Source of the DNA: Pseudomonas wadenswilerensis | GTDB taxonomy: Bacteria > Pseudomonadota > Gammaproteobacteria > Pseudomonadales > Pseudomonadaceae | DNA: 64,000 bases | NCBI RefSeq assembly: GCF_900497695.1 | Contig: NZ_UIDD01000004.1 | Span: forward strand, 310,001-374,000 | Reading direction: 5' to 3' | Shown: piece by piece, positions 8,626 to 18,795 of the stretch | Position numbering within the stretch: position 1 is the stretch's first letter | Layout of the letters: the number at the start of each line of letters is the position of its first letter | Notes under the pieces: generated by a model | What the model was told of the DNA's origin: nothing | The model's input: the letters and a program-made list of their open reading frames with translations, nothing else | The model's database searches: none | Program-made: the position numbers and the translations under genes

Positions 8626-9960
8626 TCAAGCAGGGCCGAGAAAATCTTCACGCAGCAGGCCGTGGCGCTGCATTTTTTCGTTGAGGGTGCGCCGCGGCAG
8701 TTGCAGCTCTTCCATCACCGCCTTGATCTCGCCCTTGTGGCGGCTGAGGGCGGCGCGCAGGCACTGGGCTTCGAAGGCTTCCTGCTGGGCGGCCAGCGAT
8801 TGCCCGGCTTCGATTTCTGCTGCCGCCGGCTCGCCCAGCCCCAGGGCATGACGTTCGGCGGCGTTGGCCAGTTCACGAACGTTGCCCGGCCAGTCGTGAC
8901 CGAGCAGCTTGCCCAGGTGCGCGCCACTGAGTACCGGCGTGCTACGGCCAACGCGCTCGGCGGCCAGGCGGGCAAAGTGGTTGAACAGCAGCGGGATGTC
9001 TTCGCGCCGGTCGCGCAACGGCGCCAGGCGCAATTCGGCGACGTTCAGGCGATACGCCAGGTCTTCGCGAAAGCGGCCGGCCCGGGCTTCTTCGAGCAGG
9101 TCGGGTTTGGTCGCGGCGATGATCCGCAGGTCGACGCTGATGCTCTGGTTGGCGCCCAGGCGTTCGAGCTTCTGCTCCTGCAACACGCGCAGCAGCTTGG
9201 CCTGCTGGGCCAGTGGCATGCTTTCGATTTCATCGAGGAACACCGTGCCGCCATTGGCATATTCGAGTTTGCCGATACGCTTGCCCTGGGCGCCGGTGAA
9301 GGCGCCGCTTTCATGGCCGAACAACTCGGCCTCGAACAATTGCTCGGGGATCGCCGCGCAGTTGAGAGCGACAAAGGGCTTGCCGGCGCGCGGGCCAAAC
9401 TCATGCAGGCAGCGCGCGACCTGCTCCTTGCCGCTGCCGGTTTCGCCGCGAATCAGCACGTTGACCGGCAGGCTGGCGAGGTCCAGGACCTGCTTGCGCA
9501 ACTGCTGCATGCCCTGGGACACGCCCAGCAGATCCGCCTCCAGGCGTACCTTCAAATCGGCCTGTTCATGCAGGCGGCGGTTCTCCAGCACCAGCTGGCG
9601 TTTTTCCAGGGCGCGGCGCAGGCTGCCGAGCAGGGCTTCGGGGCTGAAGGGCTTTTCAAGAAAGTCGTAGGCGCCATTGCGTATGGCCTCGACCGCCATC
9701 GGCACATCGCCATGGCCGGTGAGCAGGATCACCGGCAGGTCGGCATCGCTGGCCTGCAGCTGTTCGAGCAACTGCAGGCCGTCCATGCCGGGCATGCGCA
9801 CGTCACTGAGGATCACCCCGGGGAAGTGCACCGGCAGTTGCTGCAGGCAGTCTTCGGCACGGCTGAACAGCTGCACGTTGAAGCCGGACAGGCTCAGCCA
9901 TTGCTCCACGGCTGTGCGGATGCTGGCTTCATCGTCGACGACCATCACTGAGTTCAACAT
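8626..9960 (-). CDS. dctD: Sigma-54-dependent response regulator, DctD/MifR type
   Basis: The 444-residue protein has three domains in the NtrC order: a receiver with phosphoacceptor Asp53 (SDVRMPGMDG), a central AAA+ ATPase with Walker A GETGSGKE near residue 167 and the sigma-54 contact loop GAFTGA near 220, and a Fis-type helix-turn-helix at the end (KAVMEELQLPRRTLNEKM). It is co-directional with the sensor kinase, whose gene it overlaps by 7 bp. The sigma-54 promoter immediately downstream, in front of the MFS transporter, is its likely target. Whether the signal is C4- or C5-dicarboxylates is not decided by the sequence. Confidence 0.92.
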   Translation of the reverse strand: MLNSVMVVDDEASIRTAVEQWLSLSGFNVQLFSRAEDCLQQLPVHFPGVILSDVRMPGMDGLQLLEQLQASDADLPVILLTGHGDVPMAVEAIRNGAYDFLEKPFSPEALLGSLRRALEKRQLVLENRRLHEQADLKVRLEADLLGVSQGMQQLRKQVLDLASLPVNVLIRGETGSGKEQVARCLHEFGPRAGKPFVALNCAAIPEQLFEAELFGHESGAFTGAQGKRIGKLEYANGGTVFLDEIESMPLAQQAKLLRVLQEQKLERLGANQSISVDLRIIAATKPDLLEEARAGRFREDLAYRLNVAELRLAPLRDRREDIPLLFNHFARLAAERVGRSTPVLSGAHLGKLLGHDWPGNVRELANAAERHALGLGEPAAAEIEAGQSLAAQQEAFEAQCLRAALSRHKGEIKAVMEELQLPRRTLNEKMQRHGLLREDFLGPA

Positions 9961-11711
9961 GCGGGTTCCGGGTCCATAGGCAAGGTCAGGCTGAAACGGG
10001 CGCCGCCGGGTTGGTTGTCGACCTGCAGGCGGCCGCCGGCTTCGTGAATGATGCCATAGGAAATCGCCAGGCCCAGGCCCAAGCCTTCGCCCACCGGCTT
10101 GGTGGTGAAGAACGGGTCGAAGACACTGGCCAGGTGCTCGACGGGAATACCGCCGCCGCTGTCGAGCACGCTCAGGCGCCAGTGGTCCCGTTCGGCATCG
10201 ATGCGCACCTCAAGGCGTTTGTAGCTCTTTTCGGCCATGGCATCCAGGGCGTTGCGCAGCAGGTTGATCAGCACCTGCTCAAGGCGTATCGCATCGCCGC
10301 GCACCCAGGCCGGGCGGGCCAGGTACAGGGCGACGCTGACGTCTTCGGCGCGGATGCGCGCATCGAGCAATTGCAGCGCCTGGTCAACCACGGTGGCCAG
10401 GTCCAGGCGTTCGCGCAGGCCGCTGGGGCTGTTGCGGGCGAAGGTTTTCAGGTGCCCGGTGAGGGCCGCCATGCGCGTGAGCATCTGCTCCAGCGGCTCC
10501 AGGGCCTGGCGTGCTTCATCCAGGCGTTGGTTATCGAGCAGCAGGCGCAGGGTTGCCAGCTGCATGCGCTGGGTGGTCAGCGGCTGGTTGATCTCGTGGG
10601 CCAGCGCCGCCGACATCTGCCCAAGCGCCGCCAGCTTGGCCGATTGCACCAGGCCCTCCTGGGCGGTGCGCAAGTCGCGGGTGCGGGCTTCGACCAGGCG
10701 TTCGAGTTCTTCGCGGCTGCGTTGGCGCAGGCGGGCCAGGCGCAGGCGCTGGCTGATGAACAGCAGGGCGAACACCAGGCTCAGCCAGACCGCAGCGGCA
10801 GCCAGCGCGGCGTTGCGGCCATCTTCGCTGACCTGCGGCTTGCGCAGCAGGTGCAGGGTCCAGCCCTCGGCTTCCAGCGGCAGGCTTTCCCACAGGTAGT
10901 CGGTATTGCCCTCGGGGCCCTGCACGCGCATCAGGTGGCTGTTGGCGTCAAAGCTGCTGAGGATATGGTGCTGTAGCGGCACCAGCGGTTGCTTGTCGTA
11001 CTGGCGGGTGGCGGCCAGTTCCGCGCGGTCGGCGCTGGTCAGCGCTTGCAGTTCGCGGTAGCGCCAGCCGTCCTGGTTGGCGATGAAGATGATCCCGCGG
11101 GCGTCGCTGACCAGGAGGATATCGCTGCCCTGGCGCCATTCGCGCTCAAGCTCGGGGAACTCCAGCTTGACCACCATGGCACCGAGGAAGCGGCTGTTTT
11201 CATCCTGCACGGCACTGGACAAAAAATAGCCCGGCACGCCGCTGGTCACACCCACCGCATAGAAGCGGCCGCTGCCCTGGCTACGGGTCTGTTTGAAATA
11301 TGGCCGGAAGCCATAGTTGGAGCCGACATAGGTGCTGGGCAGGCGCCAGTTGCTGGCGGCCACGGCCAGGCCGGTGCGGTCGAGCAGCTCGAGGGTCGAG
11401 GAATTGGCCGCACCGTTGATGCGCTCCAGCTTGCGGTTCAGGGCATCCTGCACCGGGCCTGCAACCGGGCCGCGCAAGGCGCTGATCAGTTCCGGGTCGA
11501 GGGCCAGCACCGCCGGCAGGGCGCGGTAACGTTCGATCAGGGTGTGCAGCGAGTTGGCATACAGCCCCAACTGCTCACTGGCCCGGCGGGCATCCTCGAC
11601 CATCGACTGGCGCTTGGCGTGGTGCATGGCCCAGCCCGCGGTCAGCAAGGTGCCGGCGAGGATGAAGAACAGAATCAGGCCCAGACGCAGGGCGCGAAAG
11701 GAAGAAGGCAT
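9954..11711 (-). CDS. dctB: Sensor histidine kinase, DctB/MifS type
   Basis: Residues about 8-30 form the first membrane segment, followed by a periplasmic double-PDC sensor region of about 270 residues and a second membrane segment near 305-325. The cytoplasmic part has the H-box [10 protein letters not shown] (His near 372) and the ATPase motifs [16 protein letters not shown], and [12 protein letters not shown]. With 585 residues it has the usual DctB length. Its gene comes first in the dctB-dctD order and the two overlap, so they form one unit. The periplasmic PDC domains of this family bind dicarboxylates directly. Confidence 0.9.
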   Translation of the reverse strand: MPSSFRALRLGLILFFILAGTLLTAGWAMHHAKRQSMVEDARRASEQLGLYANSLHTLIERYRALPAVLALDPELISALRGPVAGPVQDALNRKLERINGAANSSTLELLDRTGLAVAASNWRLPSTYVGSNYGFRPYFKQTRSQGSGRFYAVGVTSGVPGYFLSSAVQDENSRFLGAMVVKLEFPELEREWRQGSDILLVSDARGIIFIANQDGWRYRELQALTSADRAELAATRQYDKQPLVPLQHHILSSFDANSHLMRVQGPEGNTDYLWESLPLEAEGWTLHLLRKPQVSEDGRNAALAAAAVWLSLVFALLFISQRLRLARLRQRSREELERLVEARTRDLRTAQEGLVQSAKLAALGQMSAALAHEINQPLTTQRMQLATLRLLLDNQRLDEARQALEPLEQMLTRMAALTGHLKTFARNSPSGLRERLDLATVVDQALQLLDARIRAEDVSVALYLARPAWVRGDAIRLEQVLINLLRNALDAMAEKSYKRLEVRIDAERDHWRLSVLDSGGGIPVEHLASVFDPFFTTKPVGEGLGLGLAISYGIIHEAGGRLQVDNQPGGARFSLTLPMDPEPAC

Positions 11712-11770
11712 GGTGCAAGTCCCGGCAGTGGGGAAGGCCTCCTGGCCTTCCCTTGGAGCATGGCAACGTT

Positions 11771-14062
11771 TTACAGCAGCTCGAAGCTCTGTTGTTGCAC
11801 GGCCTGCGAATCGAGGCCGACCTGGACCCGGAACTCACCCGGCTCGGCAGCCCATTGCAACTGGCCGTTGTAGAACTTCAGGTCGTCGGCCTTGATGGTG
11901 AAGCGCAGGGTGCGTTCTTCACCAGCCTTGAGCATGACTTTCTGGAAGTTCTTCAGTTCCTTGACCGGACGACTCATGGACGCGGTCACATCCTGCAGGT
12001 ACAGCTGCACCACGGTTTCGCCGTCACGCTTGCCGGTGTTCTTGACCACGATGCTGGCTTCGAGATCCTGGCCCTGTTTCACCGTCTTGCTCGACAGGCT
12101 CAGGTTCGAGAGGCTGAAGTCGCTGTAGCTCAGGCCGTAGCCGAAGGGGTACAGCGGGCCGTTCGGCTCTTCGAAGTACTGCGAGGTGTAGTTGCCTGGT
12201 TTGCCCGGGGTGAACGGGCGGCCGATGCTCAGGTGGTTGTAGTACATCGGGATCTGCCCGACCGAGCGCGGGAAGGTGATGGCCAGCTTGCCCGACGGGT
12301 TGTAGTCGCCGAACAGCACATCGGCAATGGCGTTGCCGCCTTCGGTGCCGCTGAACCAGGTTTCCAGGATGGCATCGGCCTGCTCGCGTTCCCAGGCCAG
12401 CGACAGCGGCCGGCCGTTCATCAGCACCAGCACCAGCGGTTTGCCGGTGGCTTTCAGGGCCTTGATCAGCTCGCGCTGGGCCGCCGGGATTTCCAGGGTG
12501 GTGCGGCTGGAGGATTCGTGGGACATGCCACGAGACTCGCCAACCACGGCCACGACCACGTCGGACTGCTTGGCAGCCTTGACCGCTTCGTCGATCAGCA
12601 CTGCGGCAGGGCGTGGGTCGTCGACGATTTCCGGGGCATCGAAGTTGAGGAAGTTCAGGTAATCGAGGATGGCCTTGTCGTGGGTGACGTTGGAGCCTTT
12701 GGCGTAGATCACCTTGGCCTTGTCACCGAGGACCTGGCGCATGCCTTCGCGCACGGTGATCGACTGGTGCGGGCGGCCGGCGGCGGCCCAACTGCCCATC
12801 ATGTCGATCGGGGCATCGGCCAGCGGGCCGACCAGGGCGATGGTGCCGGCTTTTTTCAACGGCAGGGTCTGCTGGCGGTTTTCCAGCAGGACCAGGCTGC
12901 GGCGGGCCACGTCGCGTGCTTCGGCGCGGTGCAGGCGGCTGTCGGCATAGGTGTCGGCCGGATCGTCGCTGGCCTTGCCGATGCGCCGGTACGGGTCTTC
13001 GAACAGGCCCATGTCGTACTTGGCACCGAGTACTTCGCGCACGGCGTTGTCGATGTCGGCCTGGTCGATTTCACCGGCCTTGAGCAGGCTGGCCAGCTCT
13101 TCGCCGTACAGCGAGTCGTTCATGCTCAGGTCGATGCCGGCCTTGATTGCAAGCTTGGCGGCTTCGCGGCCATCGCGGGCAACGCCGTGGCGCACCAGCT
13201 CGGTGATCGCGCCGTGGTCGCTGACGGTCACGCCCTTGAAGCCCCAGTCCTTGCGCAGCAGGTCGTTCATCAACCAGGTGTTGGAGGTGGCCGGCACGCC
13301 GTTGATCGAGTTCAGCGCAACCATCACCCCGCCGGCGCCGGCATCGATGGCGGCGCGGTAGGGCGGCAGGTAGTCGTTGAACATCTTGCTCGGGCTCATG
13401 TCGACCGTGTTGTAGTCGCGGCCGCCTTCCACTGCGCCGTACAGGGCGAAGTGCTTGACCGCGGCCATCAGGCTGGTGGCTTCGGCCGGGCTCTGGCCCT
13501 GGAAGGATTCGACCATCACTCTGGAAATGCGCGAGACCAGGTAGGTGTCTTCGCCAAAGCCTTCACTGGTGCGGCCCCAACGCGGATCGCGGGCGATATC
13601 GACCATCGGCGCGAAGGTCATGTCGATGCCGTCGGAGGCGGCTTCAAGGGCGGACACCTGGCCGACCTTGGCGATTGCGTCCATGTCCCAGCTGGCGGCC
13701 AGGCCCAGGCTGATCGGGAAGATCGTGCGGTGGCCGTGGATCACGTCGTAGGCGAAGAACATCGGGATCTTCAGCCGGCTCTTGGCGGCGGCATCCTGCA
13801 TCGGCCGGTTTTCCGCGCGGGTGATCGAGTTGAAGGTACCGCCGATGCGCCCGGCGGCGATTTCCTTGCGGATCATTTCACGGGGCATTTCCGGGCCGAT
13901 GCTGATCAGGCGCAACTGGCCGATCTTTTCATCCAGGGTCATCTGCTTGATCAGGTCGGCGATGAACGCCTGTTTGTCCTGCAGCGGGGCGGCAGAGGTG
14001 TCGGCAAAGGCCGAGTGACTGGCCAGGCTGACAACCAGACCCAGCAAACACAGCTTGTTCAT
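11771..14062 (-). CDS. bglX: Periplasmic beta-glucosidase, glycoside hydrolase family 3
   Basis: The start is taken at ATG 14062, giving the signal peptide MNKLCLLGLVVSLASHSAFA and a 763-residue protein; a TTG five codons upstream is less likely. GH3 features are present: the N-terminal barrel with the nucleophile Asp in GVTVSDHGAI, the C-terminal alpha/beta domain (VVAVVGESRGMSHESSSRT), and a fibronectin-III-like domain at the end (VKNTGKRDGETVVQLYL). BglX releases glucose from beta-glucosides in the periplasm. The gene follows at 60 bp upstream of dctB on the same strand. Confidence 0.92.
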   Translation of the reverse strand: MNKLCLLGLVVSLASHSAFADTSAAPLQDKQAFIADLIKQMTLDEKIGQLRLISIGPEMPREMIRKEIAAGRIGGTFNSITRAENRPMQDAAAKSRLKIPMFFAYDVIHGHRTIFPISLGLAASWDMDAIAKVGQVSALEAASDGIDMTFAPMVDIARDPRWGRTSEGFGEDTYLVSRISRVMVESFQGQSPAEATSLMAAVKHFALYGAVEGGRDYNTVDMSPSKMFNDYLPPYRAAIDAGAGGVMVALNSINGVPATSNTWLMNDLLRKDWGFKGVTVSDHGAITELVRHGVARDGREAAKLAIKAGIDLSMNDSLYGEELASLLKAGEIDQADIDNAVREVLGAKYDMGLFEDPYRRIGKASDDPADTYADSRLHRAEARDVARRSLVLLENRQQTLPLKKAGTIALVGPLADAPIDMMGSWAAAGRPHQSITVREGMRQVLGDKAKVIYAKGSNVTHDKAILDYLNFLNFDAPEIVDDPRPAAVLIDEAVKAAKQSDVVVAVVGESRGMSHESSSRTTLEIPAAQRELIKALKATGKPLVLVLMNGRPLSLAWEREQADAILETWFSGTEGGNAIADVLFGDYNPSGKLAITFPRSVGQIPMYYNHLSIGRPFTPGKPGNYTSQYFEEPNGPLYPFGYGLSYSDFSLSNLSLSSKTVKQGQDLEASIVVKNTGKRDGETVVQLYLQDVTASMSRPVKELKNFQKVMLKAGEERTLRFTIKADDLKFYNGQLQWAAEPGEFRVQVGLDSQAVQQQSFELL

Positions 14063-14237
14063 GAATTCTGTTCTCAAGGCTTGCGGCAGGTCGATACTGC
14101 CCAGCCGAAGTTGGGGAAGCGGCTATTGTTGTAGTTTGCTGGGGCATCTTTTAGCTGATTGGGCGATCCCGATCCAGCGGCGACGACGGATTATGCCTCA
14201 AGTCCGGTGAATCACGGCGATCAAGGAGCGTAGCAAC

Positions 14238-14840
14238 ATGCAGGTAATTCATTTCAAGGGCGTACGACTGTGGCTGCTGCTGATGCTTGCCAGCTTGCTG
14301 GCCGGTTGCGGGATCAACAACATCCCCAACTATGACGAGCAGGTAAAAGCGGCCTGGGCCCAGGTGCAGAACCAGTACCAGCGCCGCGCCGACCTGATTC
14401 CCAATCTGGTCGAAACGGTCAAAGGCTACGCCAAGCAAGAGCAGGAAACCCTGACCGCGGTCATAGAAGCCCGGGCCAAGGCGACCTCGATCCAGGTCGA
14501 TGCCAGCACCCTGGACGATCCCGAGAAGTTGCGCCAGTTCCAGCAGGCCCAGTCGCAGCTGACCGGGGCCCTGAGTCGCCTGATGGTGGTGTCCGAGCGT
14601 TACCCGGACCTTAAATCCAACCAGAACTTCCTCGCCCTGCAGTCGCAGCTTGAAGGTACCGAGAACCGCATCGCCGTCGCGCGCAAGGATTTCATTGCCG
14701 CCGTGCAGCGCTACAACACCGAGATCCGCACCTTCCCCGGGCGGCTGTGGCACAGCGTGATGTACAGCGACCTGCCGATCCGGGAAAACTTCGAGGCCAC
14801 CAGCGCCGATGCCGAAAAAGCGCCTGAAGTGAAATTCTGA
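14238..14840 (+). CDS. lemA: LemA family lipoprotein
   Basis: This is a 200-residue protein with an N-terminal lipobox (LLASLLAGC), so it is probably lipid-anchored. The LemA core follows: NYDEQVKAAWAQVQNQYQRR, then DLIPNLVETVKGYA, and a coiled region ending in RYNTEIRTFPGRLW. LemA proteins occur next to TPM-domain proteins in many bacteria and their biochemical role is not established. Its stop overlaps the start of the next gene (TGATG), indicating translational coupling. Confidence 0.9.
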   Translation: MQVIHFKGVRLWLLLMLASLLAGCGINNIPNYDEQVKAAWAQVQNQYQRRADLIPNLVETVKGYAKQEQETLTAVIEARAKATSIQVDASTLDDPEKLRQFQQAQSQLTGALSRLMVVSERYPDLKSNQNFLALQSQLEGTENRIAVARKDFIAAVQRYNTEIRTFPGRLWHSVMYSDLPIRENFEATSADAEKAPEVKF

Positions 14841-15577
14841 TGCGTCTGTTCAAGCTCGCGCTGCTGCTGGCGCTGCTGTTTGCCACACCGCTGCGTGCCG
14901 AGTTGAGTTTCCCGGCGCTGAGCGGGCGGGTGGTGGACAATGCCGGCCTGCTCGACGGTGCCAGCCGCAGCCAGCTCGACAGCATGCTCAAGGCTCATGA
15001 ACAGGGTACTGGCGAGCAGGTCGTGGTGGTGACCCTGGCGGATTTGCAGGGGCAGAGCATCGAAGACTACGGCTATCAGCTCGGCCGCCACTGGGGCATC
15101 GGCCAGAAGGGCAAGGACAACGGCGCGCTGTTGATCGTCGCCCCTCAGGAACGCAAGCTGCGCATCGAAGTCGGCTACGGCCTGGAAGAGCGCCTGACGG
15201 ATGCGCAGTCCTCGGTGATCATCAATCGCATCATCACCCCGGCGTTTCGCCGTGGCGAGTACAGCCAGGGCATCGTCCAGGGCACCGCGGCGATTCTCCA
15301 GGTGCTGGGCGGCAACCCGTTGGCCGAGCCCTCGCGGGCGCTGGGCGGCGAGACCGAAGACGGTGCGCCGGCCTGGGGCATTGGCCTGTTCATCCTGCTG
15401 ATCGTCGTGGTGTTCGCCCTGCAGTCCCTGGGCCTTGGTGGTAGCGGGCGCGGCGGCATGGGGGGTGGTTTCGGCGGTGGCTACGGCGGCGGTGGTTTTG
15501 GTGGCGGTGGCGGCGGAGGGGGCTTCAGCGGTGGCGGGGGCAGCTTCGGCGGTGGTGGATCGTCGGGTGGCTGGTAA
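14840..15577 (+). CDS. TPM-domain (YgcG-like) membrane protein with glycine-rich tail
   Basis: A signal peptide (MRLFKLALLLALLFATPLRA) is followed by a TPM (DUF477) domain (SGRVVDNAGLLD, then QVVVVTLADLQGQSIEDYGYQLG, and RIEVGYGLEERLTDAQS). A single membrane segment lies near residues 178-196. The last 45 residues are almost entirely Gly with Ser and Phe, a tail typical of YgcG proteins. The gene is coupled to lemA and followed by a second TPM gene. Related domains in other organisms have been linked to phosphatase activity or photosystem repair, but no function is known here. Confidence 0.85.
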   Translation: MRLFKLALLLALLFATPLRAELSFPALSGRVVDNAGLLDGASRSQLDSMLKAHEQGTGEQVVVVTLADLQGQSIEDYGYQLGRHWGIGQKGKDNGALLIVAPQERKLRIEVGYGLEERLTDAQSSVIINRIITPAFRRGEYSQGIVQGTAAILQVLGGNPLAEPSRALGGETEDGAPAWGIGLFILLIVVVFALQSLGLGGSGRGGMGGGFGGGYGGGGFGGGGGGGGFSGGGGSFGGGGSSGGW

Positions 15578-15603
15578 ATGATCAATAACGAGTAGCGCAA
15601 CGC

Positions 15604-16221
15604 ATGACATTGCTTACTGAACAACAGCAGCGCCAGGTCGCTGAAGCCATTGCCCGGGTCGAGCGTCACACCGATGCCGAACTGGTCACGGTGCTGGCCA
15701 GCCGCGCCGACGACTACGCCTATATCCCCTTGCTGTGGGCCAGCCTGCTGGCTCTGGTGGTGCCGGGCATCGTCCATTACCTCAGCGGCTGGATGAGTGT
15801 GCACAGCTTGCTGATCGTGCAGTGGCTGACCTTCATCGCCTTGTGTCTGCTGTTTCGCATTCCGTCGCTGACCACCCGCCTGATTCCGCGTTCGGTGCGC
15901 CACTGGCGTGCGGCGAACCTGGCCCGGCGGCAGTTTCTGGAGCAGAACCTGCACCACACCGTGGGCGGCACCGGCATGCTGATCTTTGTCAGCGAGGCCG
16001 AGCGCTATGTCGAAATCCTCGTCGATGAAGGCATATCCCGGCATCTGGACAACAAGGTCTGGGATGTCATCGTCAAGCGCTTTACCGAACAGGTGCGCCA
16101 GGGCCAGACGTTGCAGGGCTTTGTCAGCTGTATCGAGGCTTGCGGCGAACTGCTGCGTACCCATGTGCCGCTGACCCACGAGCGCAACGAGTTGCCCAAT
16201 CGCCTGGTGGTGCTGGGCTAG
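15604..16221 (+). CDS. Second TPM-domain membrane protein
   Basis: This 205-residue protein has no signal peptide. It opens with a short TPM-like segment (QRQVAEAIARVERHTDAELVTVLA), has two adjacent membrane segments near residues 40-85, and then completes the domain (ERYVEILVDEGISRHLDNKVWD). It lies 26 bp after the glycine-rich TPM gene, so lemA and the two TPM genes form a three-gene operon. The three products may form one envelope complex, which is an inference from their order and topology. Confidence 0.82.
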   Translation: MTLLTEQQQRQVAEAIARVERHTDAELVTVLASRADDYAYIPLLWASLLALVVPGIVHYLSGWMSVHSLLIVQWLTFIALCLLFRIPSLTTRLIPRSVRHWRAANLARRQFLEQNLHHTVGGTGMLIFVSEAERYVEILVDEGISRHLDNKVWDVIVKRFTEQVRQGQTLQGFVSCIEACGELLRTHVPLTHERNELPNRLVVLG

Positions 16222-16327
16222 CGGCGGCGCCCATCGACAAATGCTGTGCAGGGCAAGCGCATCCACGTAAAATTCCCGGCACTGCGCCTACCTGCGCCCC
16301 CTCCGCAACCCGAGGCACCTTTTCCCG

Positions 16328-17545
16328 ATGTCCGATTCCCCCACCGCCCAGGCCGCGCCGGATGCGCGTGCGCAGTTTCTGAGCCTGCTCGCCACCAGCC
16401 TGGAACAGAACGCCCTGATCAAGCTGGTGCTGGCGCGCCATGTCGGCAACGAAGAAACCCTGCAGCGCATCATTGCCAAGCCGCTGACGGTCAAGGGCCA
16501 GGCCTGCGTGTCGTTCGTCTACCGCTACAAGACCCGCGACATCACCCGCAACCTGGGCAACGATGAAGCGCTGGCGCTGGTGGCCGAGTTGCTTCCGGCC
16601 TCGTTTCGCAGCGCCCACCTGCTCAGCCTCAGCGACGAAGCGCAGCTGGAGTTCAGCAAGAAGGGCAAGCCGATGCTCCATCGCAGCGCTGTGCAACAAG
16701 AGCGCCAGGCGCCGGCTGGTGAGCACGACCGGGAGAAGAAGCGCTACCTGGAACTGAGCCGGCCGTTCCTGCAGGACCTGGGCGTGACCGACAAGCAGCA
16801 GGCGCTGATCCCGGCCATGTCGCGCAAGTGGAAGCAGATCAACAAGTTCATCGAAGTGTTTTCCCACGCCCTGAACTCGGCGCCGCTGGCCGCCGAGCAG
16901 CCGTTGCGAGTGGCCGATTTTGGTTCGGGCAAGGGTTACCTGACCTTTGCCATCCACGACTACCTGCGCAATACCCTGCAGCGCGAGGCGCAGGTGACCG
17001 GCGTCGAGCTGCGCCCGGACATGGTCGAGCTGTGCAACGCCGCGGCCTCGCGTCTGGAGCATCCGGGCCTGGTGTTCGAATGCGGTGATGTGCGCAGCGT
17101 GGTGCCCAGCGCCATCGAGGTGATGATTGCATTGCATGCCTGTGATATCGCCACTGATTACGCGATCCACACCGGTATTCGTTGCGGCGCGGCGATCATC
17201 ATGTGCTCGCCGTGCTGCCACAAGCAGATTCGCCCGCAACTGCACAGCCCGGGCTTGCTCAAGCCAATGCTGCAGTACGGATTGCACCTGGGCCAGCAGG
17301 CTGAAATGCTCACTGACAGCTTGCGCGCGTTGTACCTGGAAGCCTGCGGCTACGAGACCAAGGTCTTCGAGTTCATTTCGTTGGAGCACACCAACAAGAA
17401 CAAGATGATCCTGGCGGTCAAGCGTCAGGCGCCGGTTGAGGCGTCAGCGTTGCTGGAGAAGATCCAGCAGCTCAAGGACTTCTATGGGGTCAAGGAGCAT
17501 TGCCTGGAGACCTTGTTGCGGGCCGATGGCTTGATCCCTGCCTGA
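16328..17545 (+). CDS. SAM-dependent methyltransferase
   Basis: The 405-residue protein has a class I methyltransferase fold in its C-terminal half. Motif I is ADFGSGKGYLTFA near residue 195, followed by VTGVELRPDMVELC and MIALHACDIATDYAI. The motif CSPCCHKQIRP resembles the methyltransferase-32 group that includes RNA and glutathione-like methyltransferases. The N-terminal 150 residues are probably substrate-recognition sequence (KPLTVKGQACVSFVYRYKT). The substrate is unknown. It stands alone, and a REP doublet with the second IS110 copy follows. Confidence 0.8.
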   Translation: MSDSPTAQAAPDARAQFLSLLATSLEQNALIKLVLARHVGNEETLQRIIAKPLTVKGQACVSFVYRYKTRDITRNLGNDEALALVAELLPASFRSAHLLSLSDEAQLEFSKKGKPMLHRSAVQQERQAPAGEHDREKKRYLELSRPFLQDLGVTDKQQALIPAMSRKWKQINKFIEVFSHALNSAPLAAEQPLRVADFGSGKGYLTFAIHDYLRNTLQREAQVTGVELRPDMVELCNAAASRLEHPGLVFECGDVRSVVPSAIEVMIALHACDIATDYAIHTGIRCGAAIIMCSPCCHKQIRPQLHSPGLLKPMLQYGLHLGQQAEMLTDSLRALYLEACGYETKVFEFISLEHTNKNKMILAVKRQAPVEASALLEKIQQLKDFYGVKEHCLETLLRADGLIPA

Positions 17546-17554
17546 AGACTTTGC

Positions 17555-17627
17555 GACCGCTGCGCGCTCGATCGCTGGCAAGCCAGCTCCTACAGGGTCG
17601 GAGCACGCAGATCCACTGTGGGAGCAA
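17555..17627. repeat. REP doublet holding the second IS110 insertion
   Basis: A complete REP (GACCGCTGCGCGCTCGATCG with stem CTGGC/GCCAG) ends near 17596. An inverted REP starts at 17616 (CTGTGGGAGCAA) and is cut by the element at 17627; its other half is at 18774-18791. The insertion point is the same REP base as in copy 1. Confidence 0.75.
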
Positions 17628-17636
17628 CTGTCTTGA

Positions 17637-18578
<942 letters not shown>

Positions 18579-18593
18579 TTACACTCAGTTGTG

Positions 18594-18749
18594 AGAGCAC
18601 TCTGGCTTGGCCCACGCTTGTGATTCGAGAGGCGCTCAATCAACTGTTCGGGCTCGGGCCAGAGTGGAGAGGTGAATGGCAGCTTTGCTCCCACACGTGC
18701 TTTAAGCACTACCGGCGTACAGCTTGCCATTCACCGCTCTCACTTCTGA
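18594..18749 (-). ncRNA. Predicted bridge RNA (seekRNA) of IS110 copy 2
   Basis: The target loop (stem arms 18725-18735 and 18671-18681) and donor loop (18600-18664) are base-for-base the same as in copy 1, including all four guide segments. The left guide ACGCCGG matches the left flank at 18775-18781 and the right guide matches 17617-17627. The match of identical guides to two independent insertion sites supports the assignment. Confidence 0.74.
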
Positions 18750-18773
18750 TTCTATTCCTACCTCAAGACACAA

Positions 18774-18791
18774 GCCGGCGTTGCCGGTGAT
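18774..18791. repeat. Second half of the REP split by IS110 copy 2
   Basis: GCCGGCGTTGCCGGTGAT is the palindromic foot of a REP and abuts the left end of the element. Joined to 17616-17627 it restores an uninterrupted REP of the same type as at copy 1, differing at one base (GTGAT in place of GCGAT). Confidence 0.72.
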
Positions 18792-18795
18792 AGTG

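Noticed and set aside
7142..8851. 569-codon open frame antisense to the MFS gene
   Set aside because: The translation is a low-complexity Gly/His/Gln-rich shadow typical of the reverse strand of a GC-rich membrane protein gene. It also runs through the sigma-54 promoter region into dctD.
15430..15577. Simple-sequence GGC/GGT tract as a phase-variation locus
   Set aside because: The tract encodes the glycine-rich tail of the TPM protein with mixed Gly codons and no uniform repeat unit, so slippage-based switching is unlikely.
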